From assembly GCF_049801055.1 (NCBI RefSeq), contig NZ_JBNAGF010000009.1:124001-188000 (forward strand): a DNA stretch of 64,000 nt. The letters are read 5' to 3'. The notes below the pieces were generated by a model. That model did no database searches. It was not told where the DNA came from and worked only from the letters and a program-made list of their open reading frames with translations. How positions within the stretch are numbered: the first letter of the stretch is position 1; each line of letters opens with the position of its first letter. The position numbers were made by a program, and so were the translations under genes. The DNA comes from JBNAGF01 sp049801055 (GTDB taxonomy: Bacteria > Pseudomonadota > Alphaproteobacteria > Rhodobacterales > Rhodobacteraceae). This document shows, piece by piece, positions 56,254 through 64,000 of this stretch.

Positions 56254-57240
56254 TCAGTCCTCGCCGATCCCATCAAACAGGGCTGTGGTGATGTAACGTT
56301 CACAGGCGCTCGGCAGGACGGTAACCACCGTCTTTCCCTTCATGTCATCACGCGCGGCCACCCGCATTGCACAGGCTATCGCAGCCCCCGACGATATCCC
56401 GGCAGGGATGCCGTCGAGCCTTGCCACGCGTCGCGCAGTCTCCATCGCTTCTTCGTTACCCACCAGCAAAATCTCGTCGATGACTTGGGTGTCCAACACG
56501 TCCGGAATGAAACCGGCACCAATCCCCTGAATCATGTGCGGCGTATGGGTGCCACCAGAGATGACCGGGCTGGCTTCGGGTTCGATCGCGATGACCTTCA
56601 AGTCAGGTTTACGCGCCTTCAGAACCTCGCCAACACCGGTCAGCGTCCCGCCGGTGCCGACGCCAAGCACCACTGCGTCAACAACACCGTCGGTATCCGT
56701 CCAGATTTCCTCGGCCGTTGTGCGGCGGTGAATCTCAGGATTGGCCGGATGCCCGAACTGCCAGGGCATCGTTGCACCAGGGGTCGCGGCAATGATCTCC
56801 TTTGCACGTTCGATTGCTCCGTTGATCCCCTTTTCACGCGGAGTCAGGGACAGTTCAGCGCCAAAGAACTTCATCAGTTTCCGACGCTCAATCGAGAAGC
56901 TGTCCGGCATGGTCAGGATACAGCGATACCCCTTGGCTGCGCAGGCAAAGGCAAGGCCGATGCCGGTATTGCCCGAGGTCGGCTCAACAATCACACTGCC
57001 GGGACCGATGGTTCCATCGGCCTCCATCGCCTCCAGCATGGACACGGCAATCCGGTCTTTCACGCTGGAGATCGGGTTGAAACACTCCATCTTGACCAGA
57101 ACCTCAGCCTGGCATTTTGCCTCGTCCGCCGTTCTCCCCAACCGCACCAATGGTGTGTTACCGATCGTTTCAAGGATCGAGTTGTAGACACGTCCCCGAC
57201 CGGGCTTGTCCAGTTTCACGCGGGTCGACTGCAGATTCAT
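56254..57240 (-). CDS. cysK: cysteine synthase A (O-acetylserine sulfhydrylase)
   Basis: 328 aa from the ATG at 57240, which makes an ATGA overlap with the methyltransferase stop and has GGGAG 7 bases upstream. The PLP Lys is in NPISSVKDRIAVSML, the substrate loop is EPTSGNTGIGLAFACAAKG, the phosphate loop GVGTGGTLTGVGEVLK and the C-terminal Ser motif GIPAGISSGAA. It makes cysteine from O-acetylserine and sulfide. The C-terminus is longer by a few residues than E. coli CysK. A cysK coupled to a SAM methyltransferase is unusual. Cystathionine beta-synthase is less likely because no CBS pair follows. Confidence 0.93.
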   Translation of the reverse strand: MNLQSTRVKLDKPGRGRVYNSILETIGNTPLVRLGRTADEAKCQAEVLVKMECFNPISSVKDRIAVSMLEAMEADGTIGPGSVIVEPTSGNTGIGLAFACAAKGYRCILTMPDSFSIERRKLMKFFGAELSLTPREKGINGAIERAKEIIAATPGATMPWQFGHPANPEIHRRTTAEEIWTDTDGVVDAVVLGVGTGGTLTGVGEVLKARKPDLKVIAIEPEASPVISGGTHTPHMIQGIGAGFIPDVLDTQVIDEILLVGNEEAMETARRVARLDGIPAGISSGAAIACAMRVAARDDMKGKTVVTVLPSACERYITTALFDGIGED

Positions 57241-58160
57241 TTCCATTCTCCCTGTTCTACGATTTCACCGGCATCTACCGGATTTCGAGCCGTGATCACC
57301 CACGATGAACTTGGCATGATGATGCCATCGTCGCCCGTGGTTTCGGCACGGATCGCCTTGGCCATTGCGGCTTCGATTTCAGGGCGTCTTTGCTCGGCCA
57401 GCTCGCCGGCTTCGCGAAACACCTCGCCGGCTGGGCCTATGGCCAGCTGAAAGGCGATGGCATCTTCGACATCACGCCCAACCAGAACCGGCGCATCGAC
57501 GCGGCGAAATTCGATATCCGTATAGCCAGCGGATTTCATCATTGCCAAAACCGTATCCTCGTTGGCCATGGAAAACGGGCCGGGTCCGCAGGTCTGGGCG
57601 TCGTCACCGGGTTGCGGCAGGAAATCCAGCACCACGTCGCGCGCCATGGACAGCCACGGGTTGTCGGCCCTGTTGCGCCAGACGATGTGCACCATCCGCC
57701 CGCCGGGGCGCAGAGCCTCACGCATGTTTCGCAAACCCGCGACCGGATTCGCAAAGAACATCGTCCCAAAGCGGGCAAAGACGAAATCATACTCGCCGCG
57801 CGGCAATAGCTTTTCGGCATCTGCTCGCAGGAAATCGATGTTGCCTGCACCCGCAGCAGCGGCCTCTTTCTGAGCCTCGGCTAAAAAGGCATCGCAGCAA
57901 TCGACACCAGTGACATGCCCATTGGGACCAACCTTGCGGGCCAGCTGGAGTGCGGTATCCCCAAATCCGCATCCGACATCCAGAACCCGATCGCCTGAGT
58001 GAACGGGCAGATCGGGAAACACCGCCGCGCTGTGCCTTGTCAGTCCACCGACAAGAATGTGGCGGAACCGGATGAACTTAGGAGCCAGAACTTCGTTCCA
58101 AAACCGGACAAACTCCGTGTCCTCTTCGGCCTGAATTGCCATTGCGTTCGAATGTGTCAT
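57237..58160 (-). CDS. class I SAM-dependent methyltransferase coupled to cysK
   Basis: 307 aa from the ATG at 58160, chosen for AGGAGG 7 bases upstream over the in-frame codon at 58184. SAM motif I is VLDVGCGFGDTALQLARK (about residues 60-77), with VDCCDAFLAEA, LRADAEKLLPRGEYDFVFAR and ALRPGGRMVHIVWRNRADN. The N-terminal region (FVRFWNEVLAPKFIRFRHIL) is a typical UbiE-like opening in this order. The substrate is unknown. It is the first gene of an operon with cysK. Its leader holds the 13-bp motif shared with the first methyltransferase promoter. Confidence 0.87.
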   Translation of the reverse strand: MTHSNAMAIQAEEDTEFVRFWNEVLAPKFIRFRHILVGGLTRHSAAVFPDLPVHSGDRVLDVGCGFGDTALQLARKVGPNGHVTGVDCCDAFLAEAQKEAAAAGAGNIDFLRADAEKLLPRGEYDFVFARFGTMFFANPVAGLRNMREALRPGGRMVHIVWRNRADNPWLSMARDVVLDFLPQPGDDAQTCGPGPFSMANEDTVLAMMKSAGYTDIEFRRVDAPVLVGRDVEDAIAFQLAIGPAGEVFREAGELAEQRRPEIEAAMAKAIRAETTGDDGIIMPSSSWVITARNPVDAGEIVEQGEWK

Positions 58161-58238
58161 CTCGGGTCCTCCTGAAATTGCCAAACTCTTGCAATCACGC
58201 TACCTCCGCCTCGAAACAGCTGCTTGGAGGATTTCTGT

Positions 58239-58251
58239 AGGAGATCTGGAG
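58239..58251 (-). promoter_or_regulatory. CTCCAGATCTCCT motif upstream of the second methyltransferase gene
   Basis: On the minus strand CTCCAGATCTCCT runs from 58251 to 58239, about 78 bp before the ATG at 58160. It is identical to 51570-51582. Beside it on the plus strand, AGGATTTCTG (58228-58237) and AGGAGATCTG (58239-58248) form an imperfect direct repeat 11 bp apart. The remaining 58161-58474 spacer (314 bp) contains no gene that I can see. Confidence 0.5.
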
Positions 58252-58474
58252 TTTTACCGAAAAATCCGATGATTCGCCTGTTGCGCAGCAGTGAACCGCG
58301 GAGAACCCGCCGGTAACTCCGTCCACGAACCCGAAACAAAGCGTTGCCATACTGGAAACCGTGACCCGTCTGCACCAGCACTGTGGCACTTCGGCAAAAA
58401 CCAGGGGAATCCAGGGCTTCGTTGTTTACCGCCAGCCCATTTGACGCTAAACAGCAACGGTTGCCAAAATCTCT

Positions 58475-59596
58475 ATGAAAATGATTGATGCCATGCTTTT
58501 GTTCTGGGCTCCTCTTTTTGCGTCATTATTGGTTTGCGGACTCCTCGTTTCAACGCGGTCGAAGCACCTCAAGCTTACCGGCTCCGGTAATGAGCTTTCC
58601 GCTGTTCAAGCCTCTCATACCGCACCAACACCCCGTATTGGCGGCGTTGCGGTTATGGCCGGAATGCTGTCGGGCGCTTTCGTGGCTTATCTCATGGATC
58701 AGCCGCTCTTTGCTATTTTGCTGCTCACAAGCCTGCCGATGTTCCTGACTGGACTGGCCGAAGATTTGTTCCGGAGGGTTTCAAGTTCGGCGCGTTACGC
58801 CGCCACGGCGTTTTCGGCGCTGATCGCGGTTTGGATTCTCGGGATCTGGATCACCACCGCCGATTCTTATGTGCTGGAATGGGCGTTCTACTTCAAAGCC
58901 ACCGCTGTTGTCGTGACCCTGTTCGTGGTGGCCAGCTATTGCCACGCCTTCAATCTGATTGATGGGTTGAACGGTTTGGCCTCGGGTACCGGCCTTCTGA
59001 TCGCCGCAGGGCTCGCCGCCATCGGCGCGATCACCGGCCAGCAGGAGATCGTCACAATGTCGATGATCACCGCTGCGTCGGTCGCTGGGTTTTTTGTGTT
59101 CAACTTCCCCTTTGGCCGGATTTTTCTGGGTGACGGGGGGGCTTACATCATCGGCTATATGCTGACATGGACCGCTCTTGTCTTGATGCATCGCGTGCCC
59201 GAAACCTCCACTTGGGCAATGTTTCTGATCTTTTTCTGGCCGTTGGCCGACACTCTGTTCGCAATTTTCCGGCGAAAGAGCAGGGGGGTCAGCCTCGACA
59301 CGCCCGACCGTCTGCATTTTCATCAGCTTGTTCTGCGCGCGCTCGAAATCTTCTTTCTTGGCCGGAACCGCCGGGCCACCGCCAATCCGCTGGCGACCAG
59401 CGTCATGCTGCCGGTCATCTCTCTGCCGGTGATCGCCGGGGTGGTGCTGTGGAACAATCCGCTGCTGTCTTTCCTAACGCTCGTTGTTTTCGGAGCTGCG
59501 TTTGTAGGCGCTTATCGCTTTGGGATCACAATGGCGCGGAACCGGGTGATCCGCCCCAAGCCGCGCGTCGAACCCGAGTTCAAGCAGGCGGCATAA
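58475..59596 (+). CDS. undecaprenyl-phosphate sugar-1-phosphate transferase (WecA/MraY family)
   Basis: A 373-aa polytopic membrane protein with about ten hydrophobic segments. The family motifs are SHTAPTPRIGGVAVMAG near the N-terminus, HAFNLIDGLNGLASGTGL in the middle, FLGDGGAYIIGY and the C-terminal PDRLHFHQLVLR (HIHH-type) loop. It moves a sugar-1-phosphate from a UDP-sugar to undecaprenyl phosphate to start exopolysaccharide or O-antigen synthesis. Its place before the NusG-like, Wza-like and Wzc-like genes supports exopolysaccharide. The sugar is unknown. Confidence 0.92.
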   Translation: MKMIDAMLLFWAPLFASLLVCGLLVSTRSKHLKLTGSGNELSAVQASHTAPTPRIGGVAVMAGMLSGAFVAYLMDQPLFAILLLTSLPMFLTGLAEDLFRRVSSSARYAATAFSALIAVWILGIWITTADSYVLEWAFYFKATAVVVTLFVVASYCHAFNLIDGLNGLASGTGLLIAAGLAAIGAITGQQEIVTMSMITAASVAGFFVFNFPFGRIFLGDGGAYIIGYMLTWTALVLMHRVPETSTWAMFLIFFWPLADTLFAIFRRKSRGVSLDTPDRLHFHQLVLRALEIFFLGRNRRATANPLATSVMLPVISLPVIAGVVLWNNPLLSFLTLVVFGAAFVGAYRFGITMARNRVIRPKPRVEPEFKQAA

Positions 59597-59701
59597 GCCT
59601 GCATCCAACAAACAGATCTTGGCCGTGATTGGACGCTGATTGCGGCTTTATACAAGGTGAATGCTGGGCTATAGCCAGTAAGTACCCGAGGGCAGAAAAC
59701 C

Positions 59702-60244
59702 GTGAATCAAGTCGTTGATACAAGTCAGTTCGATGATGCCGACCAGACGAAGCTATGGTTGCTGGCCCAGATCAAGCCGAACATGATGCCCCGCGCGCAA
59801 AATCATCTGGAAAATCAGGGATTCCGGATTTTTGTTCCGATGCTCCGAACCACGCAGCGCGTGGCCGGCCGGTTCCGGGAAAAACTGGCACCTCTGTTTC
59901 CGGGATACATCTTTGTTCAGGTCGACCCCAAAATCAGCCCGTGGAGAAAAATCAACAGCACCTACGGTGTGTCGAAACTTGTCAGTTTCACCATGCAGCG
60001 TCCAGCGGTCGTGCCCTCGGGGTTGATCACCGATCTTCGGAGTCGCTTTACCGCCGATATTGACGTAGCCACGGAAACCCGACTGGAGCCGGGCGACGAA
60101 GTGCAGGTGATCCGCGGGCCGTTTGCCGGTTTCGCAGCCAAGGTAGAGCAGACCGCGGCCGGCGACAGGATCTGGCTGTTACTGGATCTTCTCGGCAGGG
60201 AAACCCGTGTGTCAGCAGACACCAAGAATGTCATCCGGGCCTGA
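59702..60244 (+). CDS. NusG/RfaH-like transcription antitermination factor
   Basis: 180 aa with a GTG start. Residues about 15-110 are the NGN domain (WLLAQIKPNMMPRAQNHLEN, PLFPGYIFVQVD), and the KOW motif PGDEVQVIRGPFAGFAAKVEQ-type sequence lies at about 127-150. Specialised NusG paralogues of this kind (RfaH, UpxY, LoaP) load on elongating polymerase and permit read-through of long polysaccharide operons. Its position between the WecA-like gene and the export genes, with a hairpin directly after its stop, fits such a job. The promoter region 59597-59701 contains the palindrome GGCTATAGCC (59667-59676). Confidence 0.9.
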   Translation: MNQVVDTSQFDDADQTKLWLLAQIKPNMMPRAQNHLENQGFRIFVPMLRTTQRVAGRFREKLAPLFPGYIFVQVDPKISPWRKINSTYGVSKLVSFTMQRPAVVPSGLITDLRSRFTADIDVATETRLEPGDEVQVIRGPFAGFAAKVEQTAAGDRIWLLLDLLGRETRVSADTKNVIRA

Positions 60245-60268
60245 CGCAGACGGTGCGACCGTCTGCGT
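60244..60268 (+). terminator. 11-bp perfect hairpin immediately after the NusG-like gene
   Basis: ACGCAGACGGT (60244-60254) pairs exactly with ACCGTCTGCGT (60258-60268) over a 3-nt loop, starting at the last base of the stop codon. No T-tract follows. It sits 107 bp before the Wza-like gene, so it may be an attenuating or pausing element rather than a full terminator. Confidence 0.6.
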
Positions 60269-60375
60269 ATCGGCAACAGTTTGAACACAAATTTGCAACC
60301 AAACTTGTTTCGTTTCCCAACCTTAAGTAGACAACGAAGCAACAAAAAAAACCGAGGCAGGTGGAGTAGACCGTG

Positions 60376-61737
60376 ATGAAAGTGTTCCCGTTTCTGGGCG
60401 CCCTGTTGCTTGCTGGCTGTGGCCTGGCCTATCATTCATCGTCCGTATCAGAGGGAGTCGCCGAAAGCGGCTCGCAAGTGCGTGTGGTTCCTTTGACGGC
60501 TGAAAGTGTTTTGGCCGCGAACCGATCCAGCTATGTTCCAAAACAGCTTCCCGAAGTGTTCTTTGCCTCGGCCGGGGCAGGGGGCGGGTTAAAAATGCCC
60601 AATACTTCGGTTGAACCTGCCTATCTGCCCGAGTCCCGACCGGGAAAGATCGAAACCCGGGTTCCGCCCGAACCTGCGCGCACGCAATACCGGATTGGGA
60701 TCGAAGACAAGCTTTTGCTGGCAACGCCTAGCGCAACGTCGTCGGTTGAGGAACTGACCGGCTTGCTGGCAGCCGAAAACAAGCGTCAAGGGTACACCGT
60801 TCAGGATGACGGCGCGATTTCGATTCCCGATGTTGGTCGTGTGATGGTAGCCGGCAAGACGCTGGAAGAAGCCGAAAACGCCGTATTCAACGCCTTGGTC
60901 GAGGCCGGGCTGAACCCGGCTTTTAGTCTCGAGATCTCTGAATTCAATTCCCAGCGCGTTTCAGTTGGCGGCGCCGTCAGTTCGCCCACCGTAGTGCCTT
61001 TGACGCTAACGCCGTTGAAACTGAACCAGGCGATCAACGCGGCCGGCGGGTTCCAACTGGTGGATCAGGACTACGCTTCGGTTCGCATCTATCGCGATGG
61101 CACGCTCTACCAGATCCCGGTGCGGGAGTATTATCAGAAGGGATCGTTGCAAAACGTGACGCTCCAGGATGGGGACAGCGTTTTTGTTGACACTGATTTC
61201 GAACTCGACAAGGCGTCGGAGTATTTCGCTCAACAAATCCAGCTGTCGAACTACAAGCAGAATGCCCGTTTCAACGCGTTGAACGAGCTGGAAGTCGAAG
61301 TAAGCCTGCGACGAGACGAGCTTGACGAACAGCGCGAGAATTTCTCTGAACGCCTTGCTGTTGAGGCCGTGGACCGGGATTATGTTTATCTGGTCGGCGA
61401 GGTCTTCCAGCAGGCGCGTTACGCGTTGCCCTTCGAGCGCAAAGCGACATTGGCCGACGCCCTCTACAGCGAAGGCGAAGGGTATCTGAACCGGACAGGC
61501 GACCCGCGGCAGATCTACATTCTGCGTGGTGAGGCAAATCCTCAGGCGTTTGGCGGTGTGACCGCTTGGAATCTGGATACAACCAATGCGGCCAACTTCA
61601 TTCTCGCCACACGGATGGAATTGCGCCCGAACGATGTTATCTTTATTGCGGAGCAGCCGATCACCAAATGGAATCGCGTGCTGACGCAGCTGGCACCAAA
61701 CCTCGTCACCTCATCGGTCGCGGGTGTTGTAAACTAA
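60376..61737 (+). CDS. Wza-like polysaccharide export outer-membrane lipoprotein
   Basis: 453 aa from the ATG at 60376, with GGAG 9 bases upstream. A lipobox (LLLAGC) follows the short signal sequence. The Poly_export domain covers about residues 100-200 (YRIGIEDKLLL; DDGAISIPDVGRVMVAGKTL) and SLBB-type domains follow (VSVGGAVSSPTVVPLTLTPL; DRDYVYLVGEVFQQARYALP). It should form the outer-membrane pore for exopolysaccharide. It is longer than E. coli Wza (379 aa). The Wzc-like gene begins 55 bp later. Confidence 0.9.
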   Translation: MKVFPFLGALLLAGCGLAYHSSSVSEGVAESGSQVRVVPLTAESVLAANRSSYVPKQLPEVFFASAGAGGGLKMPNTSVEPAYLPESRPGKIETRVPPEPARTQYRIGIEDKLLLATPSATSSVEELTGLLAAENKRQGYTVQDDGAISIPDVGRVMVAGKTLEEAENAVFNALVEAGLNPAFSLEISEFNSQRVSVGGAVSSPTVVPLTLTPLKLNQAINAAGGFQLVDQDYASVRIYRDGTLYQIPVREYYQKGSLQNVTLQDGDSVFVDTDFELDKASEYFAQQIQLSNYKQNARFNALNELEVEVSLRRDELDEQRENFSERLAVEAVDRDYVYLVGEVFQQARYALPFERKATLADALYSEGEGYLNRTGDPRQIYILRGEANPQAFGGVTAWNLDTTNAANFILATRMELRPNDVIFIAEQPITKWNRVLTQLAPNLVTSSVAGVVN

Positions 61738-61792
61738 AATTGGCCCCAATCTGCTCGGGGCTTGAACAAAACTCGCAAGACGGGATTGTTGC

Positions 61793-63970
61793 GTGAACAA
61801 TATTGAACCGATCAACCAGAACACGGCTGCCCATCCCAACCATCCAACCGGCCCGCAGGTCGAAACCGTCATCGCCGACGACGACGAAATCGATCTTGGG
61901 CAATTGTTCCGAACCCTCTGGCGCGGAAAGTGGTGGATCGCAGCCTGCATGGCCGTGGCGGTTCTGATTGGCGGATACTATGCCTATATCGTGGCTGTTC
62001 CGGTCTACTCGACCACCGCTTTTGTTACGCTGGAGAATCGGCAGGAACAGGTGGTCGACTTTGAAAGCGTCGTGTCCGGTCTGGCCGGAGACCAGACCAG
62101 CATCAACACCGAAGTCGAAGTGCTGAAATCCCGCGAGCTGGCCAAAAAGCTTGTGGTCAAGCTTGATCTGGTCAACGATCCGGAATTCAACGGCCGCTTG
62201 CGGGAAGATCCGGGCTTTTCGGTCGGTCAGGCCAAATCCTTCGTCAAGGGGCTGATCACCGGCCCCGAACCGGAGGCACCGGCCCCGACCGAAGAACAGC
62301 TTCTGGAAAACGTCACCACCACCGTGACCAGGGCCATCAACATCTCGAACGTCCGCAACACCTATGTGTTCAAGATCACGGCCACCACCGAGGATCCGCT
62401 AAAGTCCCGTCTGATGGCCAACACGCTGGCCGACCTCTACGTGCTGAACCAGCTCGATGTGAAATTCGAAGCTACCCAGCGCGCCACCGAATGGCTGTCT
62501 GAACGGGTCGCCGATTTGCAGGTCGATCTCGAAGCCGCCGAGGCCGAGGTCAAGGCGTTTAACGCGCAGACCGAATTGATCAGCCCTGAAGCCTTGGAAG
62601 GTCTCAACCGTCAGGCCAAGGACACACGGGAACGGCTGAAGCTGACAACCGAGCGCGCGCAGGCCGCCGCCAGCCGGATCGAAGCTCTGCAAGCCGCCGG
62701 TGCAAGCGGAAACCGCCAAGAGATGGCGCGAATTCTCAACAACCCAACCCTGAACCAAAGCCTGAAACGGGTGGAGTCAGGCACCATGCCCGGTGAGCTG
62801 TTCGACACCCAATTCGACCAGTTGGTTCGCGGCGAAACCGTTGGTCTGACCCGTCTCGAAGGCCAGATTTCGGGCCTGACCCAATCCCTCGACAACATCG
62901 AAGATCAGATCGAACGGCAATCCAAGGATCTCGTCACCCTGCAACAGCTGACCCGCGAGGCGGAAGCGGCCCGGTCCATCTATGAGTATTTCTTGGGGCG
63001 TCTGAAAGAGACATCAGTGCAGCAGGGCATCCAGCAAGCCGACAGCCGTGTTCTGTCCAAGGCCGTGTTGCCGACCTTCCCGTCTGCGCCAAGGAAATCC
63101 CGCATTGTCGCTCTCGCAGGCATACTTGGCCTGATGCTCGGTGCGGGCCTGATCCTGCTGCGCGAATTCCTCAACAATACCTTTCGCACCTCGCAACAGC
63201 TTGAGACCGGAACCGGCGTCACCGTCATGGGGCAAATCCCGCGACTGCCGGCCCGTAAGCGCCGCAACGTGATCAAGTATCTGCGCGAAAAACCCGCCTC
63301 AGCAGCGGCAGAAGCGATACGAAACCTGCGCACCTCGATCATGCTGTCCAATGTCGACAAGCCGCCTCAGGTGATCATGTTGACCTCGTCGATCCCCGGC
63401 GAAGGCAAGACCACGATTTCGCTGGCTCTCGCCCAAAGCTTCTCGGGTCTCGATAAACGGGTTCTGCTGATCGAAGGCGACCTGCGCCGCCTCGTGTTCT
63501 CGGAGTATTTCAGCGAGAAAGACTACGAAACTGGAATGATTTCGGTTCTCGCCGGGCAGACCCGACTGCAGGATGCTGTCCGACAGATCCCCGAAGTTGG
63601 AACAGATGTGCTGCTTGGCGAAAAGACCGAGGCAAACGTGGCGGACCTGTTCTCATCGGACCGGTTCGCCCAGCTGATGAAGGCGGTGCGGTCGGCTTAT
63701 GACATCATCATCATCGACACGCCTCCGGTTCTGGTTGTTCCGGATGCACGCACCATCGCACAGCACGTGGACGCATTGCTGTTCGCCGTTCACTGGGATT
63801 CAACCGAGCAAACGCAGGTTTCCGAAGGCCTGCGGATGTTGGCCAGCGTCAACATCCGTCCATCCGGCGTGGTGCTGAGCCAGATCGACATGAAAGGCAT
63901 GAAGCGCTACGGCTATGGGGGCCAGTACGGTGCTTACTCGCGCTACGGCCGGAAATACTACACAAACTAA
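61793..63970 (+). CDS. Wzc-like polysaccharide co-polymerase / tyrosine autokinase
   Basis: A 725-aa inner-membrane protein with GTG start. Two membrane helices (about residues 42-65 and 437-456) enclose a Wzz periplasmic domain with long coiled coils. The cytoplasmic kinase has Walker A SSIPGEGKTTISLALAQ, Walker A' VLLIEGDLRR and Walker B IIIIDTPPVLVVPDA. The C-terminal tail is tyrosine-rich (RYGYGGQYGAYSRYGRKYY), the usual autophosphorylation cluster. It controls chain length and export of the polymer with the Wza-like pore. Only 30 bases follow in the window, so further exopolysaccharide genes are expected downstream. Confidence 0.94.
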   Translation: MNNIEPINQNTAAHPNHPTGPQVETVIADDDEIDLGQLFRTLWRGKWWIAACMAVAVLIGGYYAYIVAVPVYSTTAFVTLENRQEQVVDFESVVSGLAGDQTSINTEVEVLKSRELAKKLVVKLDLVNDPEFNGRLREDPGFSVGQAKSFVKGLITGPEPEAPAPTEEQLLENVTTTVTRAINISNVRNTYVFKITATTEDPLKSRLMANTLADLYVLNQLDVKFEATQRATEWLSERVADLQVDLEAAEAEVKAFNAQTELISPEALEGLNRQAKDTRERLKLTTERAQAAASRIEALQAAGASGNRQEMARILNNPTLNQSLKRVESGTMPGELFDTQFDQLVRGETVGLTRLEGQISGLTQSLDNIEDQIERQSKDLVTLQQLTREAEAARSIYEYFLGRLKETSVQQGIQQADSRVLSKAVLPTFPSAPRKSRIVALAGILGLMLGAGLILLREFLNNTFRTSQQLETGTGVTVMGQIPRLPARKRRNVIKYLREKPASAAAEAIRNLRTSIMLSNVDKPPQVIMLTSSIPGEGKTTISLALAQSFSGLDKRVLLIEGDLRRLVFSEYFSEKDYETGMISVLAGQTRLQDAVRQIPEVGTDVLLGEKTEANVADLFSSDRFAQLMKAVRSAYDIIIIDTPPVLVVPDARTIAQHVDALLFAVHWDSTEQTQVSEGLRMLASVNIRPSGVVLSQIDMKGMKRYGYGGQYGAYSRYGRKYYTN

Positions 63971-64000
63971 CGCTTTCTACTGGCAACATGGCCTTTGAAC

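Noticed and set aside
58190..58225. JUMPstart/ops-like sequence (minus strand GGAGGTAGCGTG after AGCAGCTGTTT)
   Set aside because: It is suggestive because a NusG/RfaH-like gene is nearby, but it points away from the exopolysaccharide genes and into the methyltransferase-cysK operon; probably chance.
1..64000. Prophage, integrative element or insertion sequence
   Set aside because: No integrase, transposase, phage structural gene, tRNA attachment site or flanking direct repeat was seen.

Overview
The window looks like a chromosomal segment of a GC-rich alphaproteobacterium, most likely a marine Rhodobacterales (Roseobacter-type) organism. The reasons are gene content (BCCT and dimethylglycine/sarcosine-dehydrogenase-like osmolyte genes, an AqpS-type aquaporin with an ArsR that carries a C-terminal Cys cluster, an Mla-type ABC operon whose permease has a STAS domain, LapB-like type I secretion, and a 2-oxoacid:ferredoxin oxidoreductase fused in operon with a GltD-like flavoprotein) and codon/GC style; no rRNA or tRNA is present to confirm it. 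I saw no transposase, phage gene, integrase or CRISPR array. Genes are tightly packed, with many 4-bp ATGA/GTGA stop-start overlaps.

Layout. 0-5 kb: the end of a class III nucleotide cyclase, an L,D-transpeptidase, and small or envelope proteins. 5-9 kb: a LamG/RTX secreted protein and a 79-aa protein with a possibly structured leader. 9.4-15.5 kb: an osmolyte block (BCCT transporter with a 29-aa coupled membrane peptide, DMGDH-like flavoprotein, agmatinase-like ureohydrolase, small beta-barrel). 15.6-21 kb: a five-gene minus-strand operon (DoeB/EutE-like deacylase, aquaporin, PLP ammonia-lyase, M24 hydrolase, Asp/Glu racemase-like) that resembles ectoine-type degradation sets but sits divergent to arsR. 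21-36 kb: a type I secretion operon (TolC, ABC, HlyD), a CHASE2 cyclase, and a 2367-aa adhesin-like protein with a FecR domain, about 17 tandem Ig/cadherin-like repeats and a vWA domain. 35.7-40.4 kb: 2-oxoacid:ferredoxin oxidoreductase operon. 40.6-45 kb: Mla-like lipid-transport ABC operon. 45.3-49.8 kb: a LysR gene, then an ECF sigma / anti-sigma / subtilase module. 49.8-58.2 kb: a regulatory cluster with two winged-helix/TPR regulators (one fused to a cyclase), a truncated haemoglobin overlapping an adenylate cyclase, two SAM methyltransferases and a cysteine synthase. 58.5-64 kb: the start of an exopolysaccharide locus (WecA-type transferase, NusG/RfaH-like factor, Wza-like, Wzc-like).

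The most interesting themes are: four class III cyclases in 64 kb; a 13-bp motif shared by the two methyltransferase promoters, one copy forming an 11-bp dyad; a trHb-cyclase pair that looks like a split gas sensor; an anti-sigma factor whose periplasmic part resembles a subtilase propeptide and which overlaps a subtilase gene; and a translationally coupled 29-aa peptide behind the BCCT transporter. All functions are read from the sequence by motif recognition; no database search was run.
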